From Oscillospiraceae bacterium (lineage in GTDB: Bacteria > Bacillota > Clostridia > Oscillospirales > Ruminococcaceae), in contig JAEDMD010000097.1 of NCBI GenBank assembly GCA_016303195.1, forward strand, positions 1-7,154: a DNA stretch of 7,154 nt, written 5' to 3'. The notes below the pieces were generated by a model. That model did no database searches. It was not told the origin of the DNA and saw nothing but the letters and a program-made list of their open reading frames with translations. Below, in pieces: positions 1 to 5,668 of this stretch; within the stretch, counting starts at the first letter, position 1, and the number at the start of each line of letters is the position of its first letter. A program made the translations under genes and the position numbers.

Positions 1-210
1 TCCTCTTGCCTCAGCCTTGTCACGGAGTTCTGAATAGTGAGCGATCTTCTTGTTCCATTCGCCTATCCATACTTCCTGTATCTTCTTGCCGCTCATCTTG
101 TCGATAGCGTCTACCTGCTTTAAGATGTACTCTATATCAAATGGATCGCTGCCATAGAGCATTGATCTTGTAACTACGGGATTTAAAAGGTCTCTTATTG
201 CCCATTTCAT
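1..210 (-). CDS. N-terminal part of a possible FrsA-like alpha/beta hydrolase (runs off the window)
   Basis: An open frame begins with ATG at 210 and stays open for 70 codons to the window edge, so the gene is cut off at its 3' end. AAAGGA at 220-225 lies just upstream and supports the start. The protein begins MKWAIRDLLNPVVTR and contains an amphipathic segment around residues 47-70 with VWIGEW and then HYSELRDKAEARG. This Trp-rich helix followed by a charged helix ending in 'A..A...G' resembles the N-terminal cap of FrsA/DUF1100-type alpha/beta hydrolases. The nucleophile elbow and catalytic triad lie outside the window, so the family is a tentative resemblance. It starts 22 nt after the MIF-like gene stops and shares its ribosome binding region, so the two are probably co-transcribed. 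The coding call is much safer than the function. Confidence 0.6.
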   Translation of the reverse strand, partial: MKWAIRDLLNPVVTRSMLYGSDPFDIEYILKQVDAIDKMSGKKIQEVWIGEWNKKIAHYSELRDKAEARG

Positions 211-232
211 ATTTATCTGTCCTTTCTTTATA

Positions 233-586
233 TCAGCCTGTGTACCGCCATGCGCCCTCACGTGTCATTTCCGTGAACTGCATATATATTCGGTAAGGGT
301 CAACGTGTGTATGTTTTTGTATAAGAGCGAGCATACGGTCTGCAAGCTCTTTCAGAAATGCTGTCTTATCATCAGCACACTCCTGTGGGAGGATGTATCT
401 GAACTCAGCGAAAAATACTGTATCATCCGAACTGTTCATATACATTGAGCAGTCGTCAAGCATTACCATGATGGCAGGGAGCGGTTTTCTGAGGATAACA
501 GAAAGCTCCTTTGCGGCTTCATCAAGAAACTGAGTTTTAGCGGCTTTATCCATCACAAAATTTGTTTTCATCTGTGCGATAGGCAT
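233..586 (-). CDS. MIF-family (tautomerase superfamily) protein
   Basis: A 117-residue protein, close to the 115 of macrophage migration inhibitory factor. The frame stays open further upstream from a TTG, but AAAGGA at 595-600 sits 8 nt before the ATG at 586. That start gives MPIAQMKTNF, which places Pro directly after Met; in this superfamily the processed N-terminal Pro is the catalytic base. Family features in order: TNF near residues 8-10, a 'KPLPAIMVML' strand at 34-43 matching MIF's 'GKPPQYIAVHV' with its active-site Lys, a 'MNSSDDTVFFAEF' segment matching 'GGSSEPCALCSLHSI', and 'VDPYRIYMQFTEM' near the end matching 'ISPDRVYINYYDM'. The MIF Tyr of that last segment is kept, while the Asn two residues on is Gln. 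Substrate is unknown. It lies after the operon's terminator-like structure and just before a possible hydrolase. It could be a keto-enol tautomerase acting on a product of the pathway, but that is inference. Confidence 0.85.
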   Translation of the reverse strand: MPIAQMKTNFVMDKAAKTQFLDEAAKELSVILRKPLPAIMVMLDDCSMYMNSSDDTVFFAEFRYILPQECADDKTAFLKELADRMLALIQKHTHVDPYRIYMQFTEMTREGAWRYTG

Positions 587-615
587 TATATCTGTCCTTT
601 CGGTCAAAAAGAAAT

Positions 616-686
616 AAAAAGCGCCGAAACCGTTGTGAACGGCAGGATATATCGTCAGTCATGCCGAAATACCTTCGGCGCTTTTT
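616..686 (-). terminator. Branched terminator-like structure after the ketosynthase gene
   Basis: A perfect 13-bp inverted repeat, AAAAAGCGCCGAA at 616-628 and TTCGGCGCTTTTT at 674-686, encloses a 45-nt middle. It starts 10 nt after the ketosynthase stop codon. On the minus strand the stem ends in a run of T followed by further T-rich sequence, as in a Rho-independent terminator; on the plus strand it also ends in six T, so it could act in both directions. The middle is not a simple loop. It can form CCGTT-gtg-AACGG (630-642) or a competing CGGCA/TGCCG pairing (640-644 with 662-666). Only 29 nt separate it from the next start codon. Confidence 0.8.
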
Positions 687-696
687 TATCCCTTTA

Positions 697-1905
697 TTAT
701 TCGTACTTTCTGAATATCAGCGTTGAGTTGTTTCCGCCGAATCCGAATGAATTTGAAGCTGCTGCCTTTATGTCCTTCTTTATAGCTTTATTTGGTATAT
801 AATTAAGATCAAGCTCAGGATCAGGCTCGTCAAAATGTACTGTTGGCGGAAGTATTCCTGTTTCGAGGGCCTTGATACAAGCGATTCCTTCAAGTGCGCC
901 GCCTGCCACAAGTGTGTGTCCGATAGCAGCCTTGATGGATGAAACAGGGATATTGTAGGCATTTTCACCGAATACCTTCTTGATAGCCATTGTCTCATAC
1001 AGGTCATTGAGATTTGTGGATGTACCGTGAGCGTTGATATATCCTATCTCGTCAGGAGACATTCCTGCATCGCCCAGAGCTGCCTGAATAGCTTCAGCCA
1101 TGCCCTCGCCATCAGTCTTTGGAGCAGTCATGTTGAATGCTTCACAGGTCATGCTTGCACCTGCAAGCTCACAGCGTATCCTTGCGCCTCTTGCCTTAGC
1201 GTGTTCCTCGGATTCAAGGATGATGCATCCGCTTCCCTCACCCATGATGAAACCGTCACGGTTCTTGGTGAAAGGTCTTGAAGCTGTGTCAGGATCGGGA
1301 TTTACAGACATTGCAAGCACCTGATTGAATCCGCTTACAACGATATTTGATACTGTATTTGAAAGACCGCCTGTGATGACCATATCGTACATTCCGGTCT
1401 GGATGAGTACCTTTCCGAGAGCAGCTGCATAGCCCGAAGAAGCGCAGGCTGTTGAAACATTGAATGTAGCGCCCTCTATGCCGTGCTTCATAGCGAGCAT
1501 TGCAGGGATAGCGCTCGGCATACGCTTTAATGTAGCGTTTGGCTTGATATCAAGCTCGTCGTCCTCATATGAGTTATCGGAAACACCGAAGACGATAGCT
1601 ATTCTCTTTCCGTTGAGAGTGCTGAAATCAGCACCGCAGTCATCGATAGCCTCGCCTGCTGCGGCAAGACCCATTCTTGTTGCCTTTGTTGTAGCGCTGA
1701 GCTGACGCTTTTTCCAGTATTTTGAAGCAACTGCCTCAAATGCATCATCAACCTCTGCGGCTACGGTAGTGTCATGCTTTTCCAGCGGAATACGTGTGAT
1801 GGTTCTCATACCGCTTTTTCCGCTTATAAGACCTTCCCAGAATTCGTCGGTATTCAGACCCAGTGCGCAAATAGAGCCGATACCTGTTACAACTACTTTT
1901 TTCAT
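697..1905 (-). CDS. Beta-ketoacyl-ACP synthase, FabF (KAS II) type
   Basis: A 402-residue condensing enzyme of normal FabF length (about 410). It would catalyse decarboxylative Claisen condensation of an acyl chain with a malonyl-type extender on the carrier protein, in the cytoplasm. The full active site is visible: Cys154 in STACASS, His293 in NAHGTST, Lys325 in SSIKAAIGH and His330 in the same GHT motif. The C-terminal glycine loop NSFGFGGNN is at 385-393. Since the Cys and both His are present, this is an active-type ketosynthase and not a chain-length-factor partner. The start MKKVVVTGIG is typical of the family, with AAAGGA just upstream. It is the last gene of the operon, 27 nt after the HAD-like gene, and is followed by a terminator. 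It could be a second FabF used for primary lipid synthesis, but the company of AT, ACP, crotonases and thioesterase points to a dedicated pathway. Confidence 0.95.
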   Translation of the reverse strand: MKKVVVTGIGSICALGLNTDEFWEGLISGKSGMRTITRIPLEKHDTTVAAEVDDAFEAVASKYWKKRQLSATTKATRMGLAAAGEAIDDCGADFSTLNGKRIAIVFGVSDNSYEDDELDIKPNATLKRMPSAIPAMLAMKHGIEGATFNVSTACASSGYAAALGKVLIQTGMYDMVITGGLSNTVSNIVVSGFNQVLAMSVNPDPDTASRPFTKNRDGFIMGEGSGCIILESEEHAKARGARIRCELAGASMTCEAFNMTAPKTDGEGMAEAIQAALGDAGMSPDEIGYINAHGTSTNLNDLYETMAIKKVFGENAYNIPVSSIKAAIGHTLVAGGALEGIACIKALETGILPPTVHFDEPDPELDLNYIPNKAIKKDIKAAASNSFGFGGNNSTLIFRKYE

Positions 1906-1932
1906 ATTTATCCTTTCTGTTCCGTTGACATA

Positions 1933-3054
1933 TCAGCCGAAATACTTTTCCCAGACTGACTTGTCCTTGTGTTTGTATGCATCGTATCCTGTTTCAGAGG
2001 CATATCTGTCGAGAGCGGCAAATAAAGCATCTGTTCCGAATTTTTTGCAGTAGTATGAGGGCTTTTCGGCAAGTCCGAGAGTTTCTACAACAGCTTCCGA
2101 GATTATCTCAGTATCACCGCCGCATTCTTCTAAAGCGTTGACTGCCTCATTGAGAACGAATGCCGCCATATCAAGCTCGGCATTTCCGCAGTCATTTCCT
2201 GTATCCTTTTCATGTTCGGCCATGAAGTTAAGGAAACCTAAGGTTGTCTGCGGACAGCCTGCGTCAGTCCATTCCTTCATTTTTTTATATCCGAATTCAA
2301 GGAGAGCCTTGTTTCTCTCGATGCGGAAATTGCTGATATTGCCGCCCATGAGTCCAAGTCCCACGCTGTCAAGCACATCAAACGGCCCTGCAACAGGGAA
2401 AAGGGGAGACAGCGCACTGCTCATTTCCTTTACGGAAACGTCTGCACTTTTCTGCATATATATCGCATGAGTGACCATGCATGAAAGGAGCTGGTTGAGG
2501 TAGATATGGTACTTTCCTGAGAAAACAACGGGCTTCTTTCCGCCTGCTGTTACTAAGGACTTTGCCCTCTCAATGGCATCATCAGATGTTTCAGGAAGAA
2601 TGTTCAGCTCAACGAAACCTGTGAGCTTTACGGGATAGAAGAAGTGCATTCCGAAACAGCGTTCTCTGTGCGGGATATTCTCAAATACCGATGAGATATC
2701 CAGTGAAGAAGTATTTGTAAGGAGCAGACAGTTTTCTGAAACGATATTGCCGAGTTTTCCGAATATATCCTGTTTTGCCTGAATATTCTCGAATATTGCT
2801 TCTATAACTAAATCGCAGTCTTTAAGATCGTTTACATTGTCCGTGAATCGGAATGAAGATTTTTTTAAGTCATACTGTTCCTGCGTGATCTTTTTTCTTT
2901 TCAGGCTCTTGTCAAGTGTTTTTACAACTGCGGCTGTGTTCTTTTCAGCGTCTGCTATTTCAAGAACTGTGAACTCTGCGTCGGGGAGTTTATCAAAGAA
3001 AAGTGAGAAGATATCCTTACCCATTTTTCCGTAGCCGATAATGCCGATGTTCAT
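1933..3054 (-). CDS. 3-hydroxyacyl-CoA dehydrogenase-like protein
   Basis: A 373-residue two-domain protein of the HAD family. Members interconvert (3S)-hydroxyacyl and 3-ketoacyl thioesters with NAD(H). The Rossmann start MNIGIIGYGKMG holds GxGxxG at residues 7-12. Later come DLVIEAIFEN (81-90), TNTSSLDI (113-120) and the catalytic dyad: His137 in FGMHFFYP and Glu149 in FVELN. An Asn at 187 (YLNQLL) matches the conserved active-site Asn of the usual GFIVNR motif. The C-terminal domain keeps GPFDVLDSVGL at 223-233. The frame is open 48 codons further upstream, but that stretch overlaps crotonase B and lacks family features; GGGAGGG at 3060-3066 sits 5 nt before the chosen ATG. It begins one nt after crotonase B stops. 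Placed between crotonases and a ketosynthase, it is the only ketoreductase candidate in the operon and would work in the reducing direction. Relatives such as FkbK-type enzymes act on ACP-bound substrates, so ACP use is plausible but not shown. Confidence 0.92.
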   Translation of the reverse strand: MNIGIIGYGKMGKDIFSLFFDKLPDAEFTVLEIADAEKNTAAVVKTLDKSLKRKKITQEQYDLKKSSFRFTDNVNDLKDCDLVIEAIFENIQAKQDIFGKLGNIVSENCLLLTNTSSLDISSVFENIPHRERCFGMHFFYPVKLTGFVELNILPETSDDAIERAKSLVTAGGKKPVVFSGKYHIYLNQLLSCMVTHAIYMQKSADVSVKEMSSALSPLFPVAGPFDVLDSVGLGLMGGNISNFRIERNKALLEFGYKKMKEWTDAGCPQTTLGFLNFMAEHEKDTGNDCGNAELDMAAFVLNEAVNALEECGGDTEIISEAVVETLGLAEKPSYYCKKFGTDALFAALDRYASETGYDAYKHKDKSVWEKYFG

Positions 3055-3055
3055 A

Positions 3056-3760
3056 TTAACCCTCCCTGCTTTGTTTGTACTGCTGAATGTATCTTCTGTA
3101 ATCCTTCGGCTCAAAAGTGCCGATCTTGCCGGAAATAAAATCAATGAGCGCAAGGGCTTCCGAAAGTCCCTGCTTTTTGCCTGTGAAAATGTCGACATAG
3201 CCTAATTCGTAAGCCTGATCAGCAGGTATCATATCACCTGTCATGACCAGTTCGTATGCGTTTTTCATACCGCATATCTCGATATTTCTTGCAACTCCGC
3301 CAAGTGCGGGGAGTATTCCGAAAGTTGATTCGGGCTGACCTATTCTTGCACCCTTTTCGAGGATCCTGTAATGGCTGTTTACAGCGATCTCACTGCCTGA
3401 GCCGATGCAGAATCCGGTAACAACGCTTACAACGGGGAACGGCAGGTCACGGAGAAAAGTGAAGTGACGCTTCTGTACCACATGGCTTTTCGGAAGTTCG
3501 CCTGTGCTGTCGTTGTATGCTTCTTTTTCGGAGCGGTCTGCAAGTGCGCCAACATCTGCGCCTGAGCTGAAATGTCTGCCGCCTCCGTAGATCACCATAC
3601 CCTTGATGCCACCCTTCTTTGCTCTTTCCTCTACCTGTTCCATAGTGGATTCAAAGACATTGAGAAAAGCAGTTGACATCATGTTGTTGTTTGGTGCATC
3701 CATAACGAAATGGAGAACACCGTTTTCCTCATTGAGGCTTATGTTGATAGTATCACTCAT
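3056..3760 (-). CDS. Enoyl-CoA hydratase/isomerase family protein (crotonase B)
   Basis: A 234-residue crotonase. The first oxyanion-hole segment reads GRHFSSGADVGAL (61-73). The second reads GFCIGSGSEIAV (116-127). Glu124 and Glu144 (GQPESTFG) lie 20 residues apart, exactly as the two catalytic glutamates of rat enoyl-CoA hydratase do (144 and 164), so hydration/dehydration chemistry looks possible. The LPALGG turn follows at 150-155 and the MTGDMIPADQAYELGYVD segment at 173-190. GGAGG at 3769-3773 lies 8 nt before the ATG and inside the end of the preceding gene, with which it overlaps by 8 nt. Within the operon it could dehydrate a 3-hydroxyacyl chain or shift a double bond; crotonases also include decarboxylases and isomerases, so the exact reaction cannot be read from sequence. 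Its sequence differs clearly from crotonase A, suggesting a separate step. Confidence 0.92.
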   Translation of the reverse strand: MSDTINISLNEENGVLHFVMDAPNNNMMSTAFLNVFESTMEQVEERAKKGGIKGMVIYGGGRHFSSGADVGALADRSEKEAYNDSTGELPKSHVVQKRHFTFLRDLPFPVVSVVTGFCIGSGSEIAVNSHYRILEKGARIGQPESTFGILPALGGVARNIEICGMKNAYELVMTGDMIPADQAYELGYVDIFTGKKQGLSEALALIDFISGKIGTFEPKDYRRYIQQYKQSREG

Positions 3761-4172
3761 TGCTGCTGCCTCCGTTCTTTACAGCCATAAGGCGGTAGAA
3801 TGCTCTTGATTCGCAGTCGAGTACCTCGGCCGCTGTGCCTGTTCTTGCTTTGATGAAGCAGGCAGTTATCTGGTCGGCAGCCCATTTTGTCTTGTCCTTG
3901 AAAAGTCTTGCTGTCCATTCGTCGATACCCTCAGTGGGAATGACCATATCGAAACGCTTTGCGAGTTCTTCCGACGGCTGATCGTCAGCAAGTGCAGTAA
4001 GGAAAGGGGCATTTCTGAAAAAATCGTCCAGTGCGGTATTATCAGCCTCAGCACTGATATTTACGCCGCTTACGATGAGCAGGCACGGAGAACCAAGCTC
4101 TGCACCCATAAGCTCGCTGAGTGAAGCGATACCGCTTATCTCAGTTGTGTATTCTTTTATGTTAATGTTCAT
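3753..4172 (-). CDS. Small crotonase-like protein lacking the catalytic core
   Basis: A 139-residue protein with no obvious family signature. I see faint crotonase resemblance at both ends. LLIVSGVNISAEAD (31-44) parallels the LVITGKGRHFSHGAD strand and first oxyanion loop of crotonase A. FLTALADDQPSEELAKRFDM and VIPTEGIDEW (57-86) parallel the 'LTG..iSA.EA...GLV..V.P' segment, and the rest resembles the C-terminal helices, ending in ESRAFYRLM. The middle of a crotonase, including the GGG..E segment and both catalytic Glu, is absent, and the protein is roughly 95-100 residues shorter than its neighbours. If this is right, it is a non-catalytic partner or relic. The reading frame is intact and well spaced: GGAGGG at 4181-4186, 8 nt before ATG; 11-nt overlap with the thioesterase gene and 8-nt overlap with crotonase B. 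That argues for a made protein and against a dead gene. The frame extends upstream to an in-frame earlier start, but the Shine-Dalgarno favours 4172. Confidence 0.75.
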   Translation of the reverse strand: MNINIKEYTTEISGIASLSELMGAELGSPCLLIVSGVNISAEADNTALDDFFRNAPFLTALADDQPSEELAKRFDMVIPTEGIDEWTARLFKDKTKWAADQITACFIKARTGTAAEVLDCESRAFYRLMAVKNGGSSNE

Positions 4173-4569
4173 CTTCGTCGCCCTCCAGATATCTGAGTAC
4201 CTCGTCGGGGATATCACATATCATGTGTTCTTTATTGACAAAAGCGATCTTGCCTGTGACCTTGCATGAAGTGAGTCCTGTACTCTCGTTGATTATGAGA
4301 TGCTTGTACTTTAACAGTCCGTTTGAGCAGCTGAATTCGGATTCTATCCTTACCTCGTCGAATAACCTGAGTTCATGCATATATCGCTGAGTACTTTCCA
4401 ATACTACGGGGAAAAGACCGCTTCCCAGCGTTGCATCCATAAGGTCTATTGAGTGGAAGAAGTTCCACACAGCGTTCTCGGCGTAGTTAAGGTAAACGGC
4501 ATTGTTGACATGGCCGAAGGAATCCAGTTCATAGCCACGAACTGTCAGATTGCAGACACTTTTTCTCAT
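4162..4569 (-). CDS. Hotdog-fold acyl-CoA/acyl-ACP thioesterase (4HBT type)
   Basis: A 135-residue single hotdog domain, the usual size for the YbgC/FcbC/4-hydroxybenzoyl-CoA thioesterase group. The N-terminal signature is clear: VRGYELDSFGHVNNAVYLNY at residues 10-29, with Asp16 at the position of the catalytic Asp and GHVNN directly after. A long helix (about 30-45) and four further strands follow. It would hydrolyse the thioester of the finished or an intermediate chain, in the cytoplasm. Free-standing hotdog thioesterases release chains in enediyne and some other dissociated polyketide systems, which fits this context; a housekeeping proofreading role is the alternative. The ATG at 4569 overlaps the TGA of crotonase A (ATGA), and GGAGG at 4580-4584 precedes it, so I prefer it to the TTG eight codons upstream. 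The C-terminus is very acidic (EGDEDEH). Confidence 0.9.
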   Translation of the reverse strand: MRKSVCNLTVRGYELDSFGHVNNAVYLNYAENAVWNFFHSIDLMDATLGSGLFPVVLESTQRYMHELRLFDEVRIESEFSCSNGLLKYKHLIINESTGLTSCKVTGKIAFVNKEHMICDIPDEVLRYLEGDEDEH

Positions 4570-5282
4570 GAGTTGAATGCCTCCGTGAGACAAGCCTCGA
4601 ACTTGCCCTTTGAAGGATCGGTATTTCCGTCAGCGGCAAGGTTGATGGTATCGACGATAGCGTGTATCTGTGTAAGGCTCTTGCCTTCGAGAAGCTCTCT
4701 GACGAAAGTCATAGTCTCCTCGAATGAATCCTTGCCCTCACTGAGTTTTGTGACCAGTCCCAGTGCGTTGGCATCGGAAGCGCTTATCATCTCGCCCTGA
4801 AGTATCATCTGCAAAGCCTTCTCTTTGCCGAGAAGTCTGTAAAGTCTCTCCATGCCGCCCATACCCGGAACAACACCGTGCATTATCTCAGTAAGTCCCA
4901 GAAGTGCTTTAGGGGAAGCAATACGGAACTGACAGCTGAGAGCGATCTCAAGTCCGCCGCCGAAGCATCCGCCGTTGATGGCAGCAGCAGTGATTATCGG
5001 CAGTTTCTCGATGGTGCGGAGCAGTTCTCTTGCGCTTTCCAGCTTCTGTGAAAGCACTGATGTATCGGACGTGCCGAAAAGGGAAACATCAGCGCCGTGA
5101 GAGAAATGCCTGCCTTTTCCTGTAATGACAAGAGCTCCTATCTGCGGGTTCTCGTCCAGCCAGCCAAGGAGCTCTCTGCGGTCTATGAATTCAGGCTCGG
5201 AGAGCAGATTCTTAGGACCGTTGTCAATAGTGAGAACGGCGATATTATCCTCGGCATGAAGCTCAGATAAATTTGAATTCAC
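4566..5282 (-). CDS. Enoyl-CoA hydratase/isomerase family protein (crotonase A)
   Basis: A 238-residue crotonase starting with GTG, preceded by GAGG that overlaps the carrier-protein stop codon; only 11 nt separate the genes. The first oxyanion loop is GRHFSHGADVSLF (57-69). The second is NGGCFGGGLEIALSC (103-117). Both catalytic positions are filled: Glu112 in GGGLEIA and Glu132 in LTEIMHG, again 20 residues apart. VPGMGGMERL (138-147) and LQGEMISASDANALGLV (161-177) follow in family order. Likely role: reversible dehydration of a (3S)-hydroxyacyl thioester to the enoyl form, or movement of the double bond. The pairing with crotonase B recalls the two-crotonase sets (PksH/PksI type) of beta-branching cassettes, but no HMG-CoA synthase is present here. 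Its stop overlaps the thioesterase start by 4 nt, so translation is probably coupled. Confidence 0.92.
   Translation of the reverse strand: MNSNLSELHAEDNIAVLTIDNGPKNLLSEPEFIDRRELLGWLDENPQIGALVITGKGRHFSHGADVSLFGTSDTSVLSQKLESARELLRTIEKLPIITAAAINGGCFGGGLEIALSCQFRIASPKALLGLTEIMHGVVPGMGGMERLYRLLGKEKALQMILQGEMISASDANALGLVTKLSEGKDSFEETMTFVRELLEGKSLTQIHAIVDTINLAADGNTDPSKGKFEACLTEAFNS
4580..4584 (-). promoter_or_regulatory. Shine-Dalgarno site that fixes the thioesterase start
   Basis: GGAGG on the minus strand, 10 nt before the ATG at 4569, lies inside the end of crotonase A. An in-frame TTG at 4593 would put this site within the coding region, so the shorter protein is preferred. Confidence 0.75.
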
Positions 5283-5293
5283 CGTATCTTACC

Positions 5294-5596
5294 TCACTGA
5301 TTTACAACATCATTGCCGTACTGATAGATCTTGTAGAACATATCAAGAACGTCAGACATTGAATCCATAGGAGTCTTGAGCATATACTTGCCGATGCTCT
5401 GGAGCTTGATGTCTAGGTCGTACTTATCAGCAGTCATTTCGATAAGCTCAACGAACATAAGTGAATCGCTTCCGAGGTCTTCGGTAGGGTTTGTGTCCAT
5501 TGTGATCTCAGACTTGTCAACTTCGCATTCCTCAGCGTAGTAATCAAAGATCATGTCCTTGATCTCGTTCTTGATTGCATCTGTAATTTCTCTCAT
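5294..5596 (-). CDS. Acyl carrier protein
   Basis: A 100-residue, strongly acidic carrier protein with the phosphopantetheine attachment motif EDLGSDSLMFVELIEM; the modified serine is Ser45. Helix I (residues 3-22), a loop with 'DTNPTEDLG', helix II beginning at the DSL and a C-terminal helix are in the normal order. It is longer than FabF-pathway AcpP (about 78 residues) because of extra sequence between helix II and the last helix (KLQSIGKYMLKTPMDSM) and a short tail. It would carry the growing chain for the AT, KS, HAD-like protein, crotonases and thioesterase. No phosphopantetheinyl transferase lies in the window, so a host enzyme must activate it. The longer frame starts at 5611, but the GGAGG lies inside its first codons, so the ATG at 5596 is the real start. 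A hairpin precedes the gene. Confidence 0.95.
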   Translation of the reverse strand: MREITDAIKNEIKDMIFDYYAEECEVDKSEITMDTNPTEDLGSDSLMFVELIEMTADKYDLDIKLQSIGKYMLKTPMDSMSDVLDMFYKIYQYGNDVVNQ

Positions 5597-5604
5597 AATG
5601 ATAG

Positions 5605-5609
5605 CCTCC
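5605..5609 (-). promoter_or_regulatory. Shine-Dalgarno site that fixes the carrier-protein start
   Basis: GGAGG, 8 nt before the ATG at 5596. The upstream ATG at 5611 directly overlaps this site (ATGGAGG), so it cannot be served by it; the 100-residue product is preferred over 105. Confidence 0.85.
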
Positions 5610-5632
5610 ATTTAAATATAATAAATATATGT

Positions 5633-5659
5633 CAAAGCCCGGATTGTTTGGGGGCTTTG
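5633..5659 (-). other. Hairpin between acyltransferase and carrier-protein genes
   Basis: A perfect 8-bp inverted repeat, CAAAGCCC at 5633-5640 and GGGCTTTG at 5652-5659, with an 11-nt loop, sits in the only long gap inside the operon (72 nt). The sequence after it on the minus strand is A/T mixed with no clean T run, so it is a poor terminator. It could be an attenuator, or a 5' stabilising or processing hairpin that raises carrier-protein output relative to the acyltransferase. The function is inference. Confidence 0.55.
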
Positions 5660-5668
5660 TATTCCTTA

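Noticed and set aside
580..606. TTGACC and TATAAT before the MIF-like gene as its promoter
   Set aside because: They are only 11 nt apart and TATAAT overlaps the start codon, so they cannot serve as a normal promoter for this gene.
1027..1281. Plus-strand open frames opposite the ketosynthase, and similar ones opposite the other genes
   Set aside because: They mirror well-identified minus-strand genes, have no family features, and lack convincing ribosome binding sites.
3055..3198. 48-residue N-terminal extension of the HAD-like protein
   Set aside because: It lies entirely within crotonase B in another frame, has no family counterpart, and a strong Shine-Dalgarno site precedes the internal ATG that begins the Rossmann motif.
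5600..5640. Perfect -35 TTGACA on the minus strand just after the AT-ACP hairpin, as a separate ACP promoter
   Set aside because: No acceptable -10 box at 16-18 nt; at that distance lie TAAATG/AAATGG, and transcription would start within the ribosome binding site.
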